A stretch of 12,267 bases of DNA from Nitrospirota bacterium (GTDB lineage Bacteria > Nitrospirota > Nitrospiria > SBBL01 > Manganitrophaceae), in assembly GCA_023248505.1 (NCBI GenBank), contig JAHFEM010000012.1, positions 1-12,267 of the forward strand, written 5' to 3'. Shown here piece after piece: positions 7,642 to 12,267 of this stretch. How positions within the stretch are numbered: position 1 is the stretch's first letter; each line of letters begins with the position of its first letter. Position numbers and translations under genes: made by a program. Under the pieces are notes generated by a model, which was not told the DNA's origin, ran no database searches, and worked only from the letters and a program-made list of their open reading frames with translations.

Positions 7642-9393
7642 TTAAGGTTCCTTATCCTCTTCACCCTTCTTCGGCCGCCGCGTGATCTTGCTGGCCACCG
7701 CCCCGAGAGATTGGTCAAGCTTTCCCTGAGTGCTGTGATAGCGATCGAGCGCGTCCTTATCCGAATCGCGCCGCTGCTCCCGGATGGAAAGGGCGATCTT
7801 CCTCTCCGCCGTGTCGATCCGGATGATCTTTGCCTCGGCATCGTTTCCGATATGGAAGACATCTTCAACCCGGGCCGGAGCATCAACCCCCGCCTCGCTG
7901 ATATGGATCAGACCCTCCACATTCTCTTCGAGTTCGACGAAGATCCCAAAGTCGGTGATCTTCGTGACTTTTCCGCGAACGAGACTGCCGACCTTGTACT
8001 TCTGCGGAATCTCGGTCTCCCAAGGATCCGGGGTGAGCTGCTTGAAGCCGAGGGAGATCCGCTCCTTCTCGCGATCGACCTTCAATACGATCGCCTCAAT
8101 CGGCTGGCCCTTCTTGAAGACCTCGGAAGGATGTTTCACGTGGCGGGTCCAGGAGATATCGGAGATGTGGATCAGCCCATCGATCCCCTCTTCCAAGCCG
8201 ACGAAAACGCCGAAATCGGTGATGCTGCGGACCTTGCCGCTGATCTTGGTCCCGGACGGATAGCGCTGCTCGACCACATTCCAGGGATTCGGCTCGACCT
8301 GCTTCATCCCGAGCGAGATCTTTCGTCCCTTCCGATCGACGTTGAGGATCACGGCGTTTACGCGATCGCCGACCGAAACGATCTTCGAAGGATGCTTCGC
8401 TTCATGCGCCCACGACATCTCCGAAATATGGACCAACCCCTCCACCCCCGGCTCCAATTCGACAAAGGCGCCGTAGTCGGTGAGACTGACCACCTTCCCG
8501 TTGATACGGGTCCCGGACGGATACTTCTCCTCGACATGGGTCCACGGATCGGGCATCTTCTGCTTGTAGCCGAGCGAAACCCGGCCGGTCTCTTTATCGT
8601 ACTTCAGCACGACGACGGAAACCTTGTCCCCCACCATGAAAATCTCGGAGGGATGGCCGACACGGCCCCAGGACATATCGGTGATATGCAGCAAGCCGTC
8701 GATTCCGCCCAGATCGATGAAGGCGCCGTATTCTGTGATGTTCTTGACCACCCCGTCGATCACCTGTCCTTCCTGAAGAGAGGATAGGGTCGTCTGCCGC
8801 TTCCGATCACGCGACTCCTCCAGGAGCACCCGGCGGGAGACAACGATATTGCCGCGACGATGGTTCATTTTGATGATTTTCATCGGGAAAGTTTTTCCGA
8901 TGAGCTGGTCGAGATCTCGCACCGGGCGAAGGTCGATTTGAGAGCCGGGCAGAAACGCCTTGACCCCGATATCGACGATCATCCCTCCCTTGATTCGGGA
9001 GATGACCTTCCCCTCGATCACCGCATCCTTCTGGTAGACCTCTTCGATCTCCTTCCAGATCTTCATCCGGTCGGCTTTTTCCTTTGAGAGGATGATGTTT
9101 CCTTCGGAATCTTCCCGCTCCTCGAGGTAGATCAGGATTTTACTGCCCGGCGAAAGCTTGCTGACCTCTTCGGCCGTAAACTCATGCCTGGGAACAACCC
9201 CTTCGGATTTATATCCGATGTCGACCATGATCCCGTCTGACTCAACAGAGAGGACCGTTCCCTCTACGACGCTTCCCTCTTGGAGATTCTTGAACGTTTC
9301 GGCATAGAGCGATTCGAGCTCCATTCGCTCTTGACTCTTCTCGGCGTCCACCACCTCATCGGTTTCATAAAATGCTCTTTTTGCTTTTGACAT
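7642..9393 (-). CDS. rpsA: 30S ribosomal protein S1
   Basis: S1 binds mRNA on the small ribosomal subunit and helps unfold it at initiation. The 583 residues contain six S1 (OB-fold) domains at about 38-104, 121-189, 207-277, 292-364, 379-451 and 466-538. The first two are diverged and ribosome-binding. The last four carry the canonical DYGAF / GLVHISE / SW...HP pattern used for RNA binding. A short basic-acidic tail follows (RRPKKGEEDKEP). Six domains is the Gram-negative form. The ATG at 9393 has only a distant GGGGAG about 12 bases upstream, and weak Shine-Dalgarno sequences are usual for S1 genes. The closest upstream gene, ispH, ends 136 bases away behind a hairpin, so rpsA may have its own promoter, though I could not find a convincing one. 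Next gene downstream is sppA. Confidence 0.98.
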   Translation of the reverse strand: MSKAKRAFYETDEVVDAEKSQERMELESLYAETFKNLQEGSVVEGTVLSVESDGIMVDIGYKSEGVVPRHEFTAEEVSKLSPGSKILIYLEEREDSEGNIILSKEKADRMKIWKEIEEVYQKDAVIEGKVISRIKGGMIVDIGVKAFLPGSQIDLRPVRDLDQLIGKTFPMKIIKMNHRRGNIVVSRRVLLEESRDRKRQTTLSSLQEGQVIDGVVKNITEYGAFIDLGGIDGLLHITDMSWGRVGHPSEIFMVGDKVSVVVLKYDKETGRVSLGYKQKMPDPWTHVEEKYPSGTRINGKVVSLTDYGAFVELEPGVEGLVHISEMSWAHEAKHPSKIVSVGDRVNAVILNVDRKGRKISLGMKQVEPNPWNVVEQRYPSGTKISGKVRSITDFGVFVGLEEGIDGLIHISDISWTRHVKHPSEVFKKGQPIEAIVLKVDREKERISLGFKQLTPDPWETEIPQKYKVGSLVRGKVTKITDFGIFVELEENVEGLIHISEAGVDAPARVEDVFHIGNDAEAKIIRIDTAERKIALSIREQRRDSDKDALDRYHSTQGKLDQSLGAVASKITRRPKKGEEDKEP

Positions 9394-9502
9394 AAAAACT
9401 ATTCTCTCCCCTCTTCTTTGGATTTAGGCGTCGGCGAATACGGAGTGGAATCAAGCCCCGATGCCGGCCCCTATTTTTGATCACTTCTCAAACAATGGAA
9501 AC

Positions 9503-9519
9503 GGCGGCCTGGGGCCGCC
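9503..9519 (-). terminator. GC-rich hairpin after ispH, possible terminator
   Basis: GGCGGCC and GGCCGCC form a perfect 7-base stem with a 3-base loop, 10 bases beyond the ispH stop codon. On the minus strand it is followed by GTTTCCATTGTTTG, a broken T run. It is probably a partial terminator for the aroA-ispH unit, or a separator letting rpsA be expressed independently. Confidence 0.45.
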
Positions 9520-9529
9520 TCTGATCCCT

Positions 9530-10375
9530 TCAAATCGTTTTTAGATAACTGATGACTTCCTGGATAATCCAATCCGGCGTGGAAGCCCCTGCCGTCACCC
9601 CGGTCTTTTCGATCCCCTCAAACCAATGCGGCTCAATCTCTTGAGCCGTCTCAACGTGATAAACCCGAACTCCCTTTTCACGGCAGATATCGGCGAGATG
9701 GGTCGTGTTGGCAGAGTTCTTTCCTCCCACCACCACCATCGCTTCCACCTTCTCCGCCAGGCTCTGTGCCTCTGTCTGGCGGTCCTCGGTGGCGTAGCAG
9801 ATGGTGTTGAAGATTTTGACCTCCTCACAGATTTGGAGGCATTTTACTACAATTTCAGAAAATTTTCCATAGGTTTGCGTCGTTTGGGAAATGATCCCCA
9901 GTCGCTTCCGGGTGAACTTGTTCAGCAACTGCTTGATTTCATCGAAATCTTCCGTCACGAGGATCTCCCCCCCGGCGTGCCCGAGGACGCTCTGCGATTC
10001 CGGATGGTTTCGATCTCCGACCATGACGACCTGATATCCTTCGGCGACCAGCTGCTTGGCATATCGCTGCGCATTGGTTACAAACGGGCAGGTGGCGTCA
10101 ATGATATGCAGCCCCTGCGCCTCGGCCTCTTCAACCACCTGAGGGGAAGAGACGCCGTGCGATCGAAGAATCACGACCCCGTCCTCAATTTGGTTTAACT
10201 GCTCGACCTTTTGCACCCCTTTCTCGGCCAGCCGATCTACCACCTGTGGATTGTGGATCAACGGCCCAAGGCTATGGACTTTCCCCTGATAGTTCTCGGC
10301 CGCATCAAATGCCATCTTTACGGCGCGCTTTACGCCAAAACAGAATCCTGCATTTTCAGCGATGTAAATTTCCAT
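9530..10375 (-). CDS. ispH: 4-hydroxy-3-methylbut-2-enyl diphosphate reductase (IspH/LytB)
   Basis: The last enzyme of the DOXP/MEP isoprenoid route: it reduces HMBPP to IPP and DMAPP with an iron-sulfur cluster. The 281 residues are the usual short form. The three cluster cysteines are visible: Cys12 (FCFGV), Cys96 (DATCPFV) and Cys193 (NTICYAT). Other active-site residues are His41, His73, His124, Glu126 (RNHPES), Thr165-Thr166, the SxN motif at 221-223 (KNSANTTHL) and Ser265 (GASTPDW). The start ATG 10375 has GGAG 5 bases upstream, and this ribosome site touches the plsC stop (TGAGGAG), so the two genes are translationally linked with a 9-base gap. The isoprenoid route here is therefore DOXP. 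No odd features. Confidence 0.98.
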   Translation of the reverse strand: MEIYIAENAGFCFGVKRAVKMAFDAAENYQGKVHSLGPLIHNPQVVDRLAEKGVQKVEQLNQIEDGVVILRSHGVSSPQVVEEAEAQGLHIIDATCPFVTNAQRYAKQLVAEGYQVVMVGDRNHPESQSVLGHAGGEILVTEDFDEIKQLLNKFTRKRLGIISQTTQTYGKFSEIVVKCLQICEEVKIFNTICYATEDRQTEAQSLAEKVEAMVVVGGKNSANTTHLADICREKGVRVYHVETAQEIEPHWFEGIEKTGVTAGASTPDWIIQEVISYLKTI

Positions 10376-10384
10376 CCCAGCTCC

Positions 10385-11014
10385 TCAACAATCGGTCTCT
10401 GCCAGCATCCGTTCTAGCCCCGCAATCTCATTCATGATTTCCTGAGAAATTGTAGCATAAAGTATTTTGGGATTGATACCTTCTTTTTCAGCCTTCTCTA
10501 TTTCTTGGGTCTGCCCCTTAAAATCGAGCGGTTTGCCGAAGAGGATCGTCACCTTCCGAAACGGCTGAACCGGCGCCGTTCCCAACAGATACGCCGGAAC
10601 GACCTTCGCCTCGGACTGTGCCGCAATCATTCCGATCCCCGGCTTCGGCGGCTGGAGCCGGCCATCCTTACTGCGCGTTCCCTCCGGATACATCACGAGG
10701 AGATGCCCTGCCTTCAATCGCCGCACCGCCTCGCCGATCGCTTGACGGTCGATCGTCCCGCGCCGCACCGGGAACCCCCCGAGCGCCCTAAAGAGAGCGG
10801 CCAGCATCCAATTTTCGAAAAGCTCGCTCTTGGCAATGTTGTCGGCGCGGCGGGAAAGGGCGCAACCGAGCAGGGGAATATCAAAATAGCTGTTGTGATT
10901 GGCTGCGACAATCACCCCCCCTTCCCGGGGAACCTGAGACTCACCGATCACCCTGATGCGAAAGAAGAGCCTCGCCAGAGTCCAAACCACCCAATGCGCG
11001 ATTCGATAGAGCAT
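10385..11014 (-). CDS. plsC: 1-acyl-sn-glycerol-3-phosphate acyltransferase (PlsC family)
   Basis: Transfers an acyl chain to lysophosphatidic acid, making phosphatidic acid at the inner membrane. With the ATG at 11014 it has 209 residues, a compact PlsC. A hydrophobic N-terminal helix (LYRIAHWVVWTLARLFF) anchors it. The catalytic HX4D is NHNSYFD with His40 and Asp45; FPVRRG (81-86) is block II; YPEGTRS (109-115) is block III with the phosphate-binding Glu-Gly-Thr-Arg; VPAYL appears further on as block IV. The frame extends upstream to a TTG at 11098, but those 28 residues are encoded by a heptamer repeat region and look non-coding, so I reject them. No good ribosome site precedes 11014; the start codon directly abuts the repeat, which may control translation. 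Substrate specificity within the family is not certain. Confidence 0.92.
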   Translation of the reverse strand: MLYRIAHWVVWTLARLFFRIRVIGESQVPREGGVIVAANHNSYFDIPLLGCALSRRADNIAKSELFENWMLAALFRALGGFPVRRGTIDRQAIGEAVRRLKAGHLLVMYPEGTRSKDGRLQPPKPGIGMIAAQSEAKVVPAYLLGTAPVQPFRKVTILFGKPLDFKGQTQEIEKAEKEGINPKILYATISQEIMNEIAGLERMLAETDC

Positions 11015-11105
11015 AATCCGAATGCGGATTGTGGAATTGCGGGGTGCGGAGTGGAAAGACAAATGCTCCTCTTTCGATCCGAATTCCGAAATTCGCAATC
11101 CGAAA
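11015..11105. repeat. Inverted arrays of TCCGNAA-type heptamers between cmk and plsC
   Basis: On the plus strand 11078-11105 is four adjoining heptamers: TCCGAAT, TCCGAAA, TTCGCAA, TCCGAAA. On the minus strand 11042-11015 reads CCGCAAT, TCCACAA, TCCGCAT, TCGGATT. The two arrays are thus in opposite orientation around an interior of about 35 bases and can pair imperfectly into a stem-loop. The array begins one base after the cmk stop codon and ends exactly at the plsC ATG. It could be an invasive intergenic repeat or a leader structure affecting plsC. Confidence 0.6.
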
Positions 11106-11106
11106 T

Positions 11107-11817
11107 TTATTTCAGTTTTTGAATGCTTCCCTGCTGCCGGGTCTCAAGCTTCTTCTCGACTTCTTGAACCATCTGCGCGATCACCTCGTCCAGATTCAGC
11201 GGGGTGGAATCGATCACGATGGCGTCTTCACTCTTCTTCAGGGGAGCGACGTGCCGCCGGCTGTCTTTTAAATCCCGCTCTTCGATCTCTCGGGTGGTTT
11301 TCTCCAGATCGGACGGGATCCCTTTCTGCTCAAGCTCCTGATGGCGGCGGAGCCCCCGGACCGGCGTGGTCGCATCGAGATAGAATTTCACATCGGCCTC
11401 GGGAAACACCACCGTGCCGATATCCCGCCCTTCCATCACAACCCCGCCTTCGCTCCCGATCGACCGTTGAATGGAGAGGAGCTTCTTTCGAACCCCCGGA
11501 TAGGTCGAAATGATTGAAGAGACACGGGTCACCTCCGGCTGCCGAAGGGAGGGGGTGGCATCGACCCCGTGGACCCAGATCTCGGTCTGCTCTCCCTTCA
11601 AGCGCAGATCGATCTCAATTAATTGGGACGCCGCCTCGACGTCGGCCTGTGATTCCGGATTGATCTTCTCTTGAAGAAGCTTCCACGCGATCGCCCGGTA
11701 GAGCGCCCCCGAATCGAGATAAAGATAGCCGAGCCGTTTGGCCAAATTCTTCGCCGCGCTGCTCTTGCCGGCCGCCGCCGGACCATCGATGGCAATAATC
11801 AATTTTCTCACATTCAA
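11107..11817 (-). CDS. cmk: Cytidylate kinase
   Basis: Phosphorylates CMP and dCMP with ATP in the cytoplasm. Length is 236 residues, slightly over the usual 220-230. P-loop GPAAAGKSS at 12-20, DSGALYR at 35-41, GRDIGTVVFP at 130-139 and the LID-type RDLKDSRR at 180-187, with Arg, Asp and Arg in the CMP-binding places, are all present. There is no ATG start. TTG 11817 lies one base after the aroA stop; GTG 11811 would give MRKLIIAIDGP, the commoner N-terminus. An ATG nearby is out of frame and stops at once. Either way translation is probably coupled to aroA. The aroA-cmk pair is a common bacterial arrangement. Confidence 0.97.
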   Translation of the reverse strand: MNVRKLIIAIDGPAAAGKSSAAKNLAKRLGYLYLDSGALYRAIAWKLLQEKINPESQADVEAASQLIEIDLRLKGEQTEIWVHGVDATPSLRQPEVTRVSSIISTYPGVRKKLLSIQRSIGSEGGVVMEGRDIGTVVFPEADVKFYLDATTPVRGLRRHQELEQKGIPSDLEKTTREIEERDLKDSRRHVAPLKKSEDAIVIDSTPLNLDEVIAQMVQEVEKKLETRQQGSIQKLK

Positions 11818-11818
11818 T

Positions 11819-12267
11819 CTATCTACCCGTCAAATTTGATAACGATTCCATGAATCCCGGGAAGGAGGTATCGATGCAGGCGACATCATCGATCTCGTTC
11901 CCCCCCTCCGCGAGAAGCCCGGCGATCGTCATTGCCATCGCCACCCGATGATCGCCATGGGTTTCGCAGAAGATCCCCTTCCATTTTTTCTTCCCCTCGA
12001 TCCGCATCCCATCGGGAAACTCCTCGACCGTGATCCCCATTCCCCGGAGGGCCTGGGCCATCGTCGCGATGCGATCGCTCTCCTTGACCCGCAGCTCTTG
12101 CGCATCCCGAATCACCGTTTCCCCCTCCGCCGCGGCGGCCGCGATGCAGAGGATCGGGAACTCATCGAGCATCCTCTGAATGAATTCCCCTCGGATCACC
12201 GTCCCATGCAGCGCGCTCGAACGGACGGTCAGATCGGCCACCGGCTCCTCCCCGATCGACGCCAACG
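11819..12267 (-). CDS. aroA: 3-phosphoshikimate 1-carboxyvinyltransferase (EPSP synthase), C-terminal part
   Basis: The frame enters from beyond the window and ends with TAG at 11819, so only about the last 149 residues are seen of a protein usually near 430. Counting residues from 12265, the motifs are DEFP at 34-37 with the catalytic-region Asp34, ELRVKESDR at 57-65 whose Lys61-Glu62 correspond to the E. coli KE pair near 340-341, and GDHRVAMA at 104-111 with the PEP-phosphate-binding Arg. The C-terminus is DTSFPGFMESL. The enzyme joins phosphoenolpyruvate to shikimate-3-phosphate in aromatic amino acid synthesis. It is directly followed, one base later, by cmk. Whether it is the glyphosate-sensitive or insensitive class cannot be judged without the N-terminal half. 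Confidence 0.96.
   Translation of the reverse strand, partial: LASIGEEPVADLTVRSSALHGTVIRGEFIQRMLDEFPILCIAAAAAEGETVIRDAQELRVKESDRIATMAQALRGMGITVEEFPDGMRIEGKKKWKGIFCETHGDHRVAMAMTIAGLLAEGGNEIDDVACIDTSFPGFMESLSNLTGR

Noticed and set aside
7417..8787. Long plus-strand frame (456 codons) opposite rpsA
   Set aside because: It is the antisense of the S1 repeats; its repetitive Asp/Leu/His-rich sequence mirrors the S1 domains and it has no ribosome site or family match. The same applies to the antisense frame 3877-5064 over hisS.
9447..9456. GGAATCAAGC shared between the 62-base palindrome arm and the rpsA upstream region
   Set aside because: One 10-base match is expected by chance in a window of this size on both strands, and the flanking bases do not match.

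Overview
The window carries ordinary chromosomal DNA of a GC-rich, Gram-negative-type bacterium. It has lipoproteins with lipoboxes, an IHF/HU-type protein, a PlsC acyltransferase and the IspH (DOXP) isoprenoid route. The order aroA-cmk-plsC-ispH-rpsA-sppA-ihfB on one strand, a HisRS with four cysteine pairs, and the general protein flavour suggest Nitrospirota or a deltaproteobacterial-type lineage. That placement is inferred from memory and not proven here. No transposase, phage gene, CRISPR array, tRNA or rRNA is visible.

Layout. (1) 1-3603, minus strand: a Crp/Fnr-type regulator (2917-3603) followed by two tandem paralogous FG-GAP beta-propeller lipoproteins (1186-2868, and 1-1056 which runs off the window). 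Both lipoproteins have the lipobox cysteine at residue 25 if the starts chosen here are right. (2) 3604-3861: a divergent control region. It holds a good sigma70-type promoter for the regulator, a 62-base imperfect palindrome, and a near-consensus sigma70 promoter for hisS whose -35 box lies inside an 18-base perfect dyad. (3) 3862-6083, plus strand: hisS, overlapped by a beta-helix (DUF1565-like) lipoprotein that has no ATG, GTG or TTG start in front of its signal peptide. (4) 6199-12267, minus strand: a long housekeeping block transcribed in the order aroA (partial), cmk, plsC, ispH, rpsA, sppA, ihfB. It covers shikimate synthesis, CMP phosphorylation, phospholipid acylation, isoprenoid synthesis, translation initiation, membrane peptide proteolysis and nucleoid architecture.

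How the genes relate. The block aroA-cmk-plsC-ispH is tightly packed, with gaps of about 1 to 9 bases except for the 92-base cmk-plsC gap, and looks co-transcribed. A GC-rich hairpin separates ispH from rpsA. The rpsA-sppA gap carries four hairpins in about 110 bases. The Crp-type regulator probably heads an operon with the two surface or periplasmic propeller lipoproteins, which is the least ordinary gene set here. I see no evidence of a wholly new system. The items most worth a second look are the tandem propeller lipoproteins with their regulator, the mis-startable beta-helix lipoprotein fused by overlap to hisS, and three non-coding structures: the 62-base palindrome, the rpsA-sppA hairpin cluster, and the heptamer inverted array before plsC.
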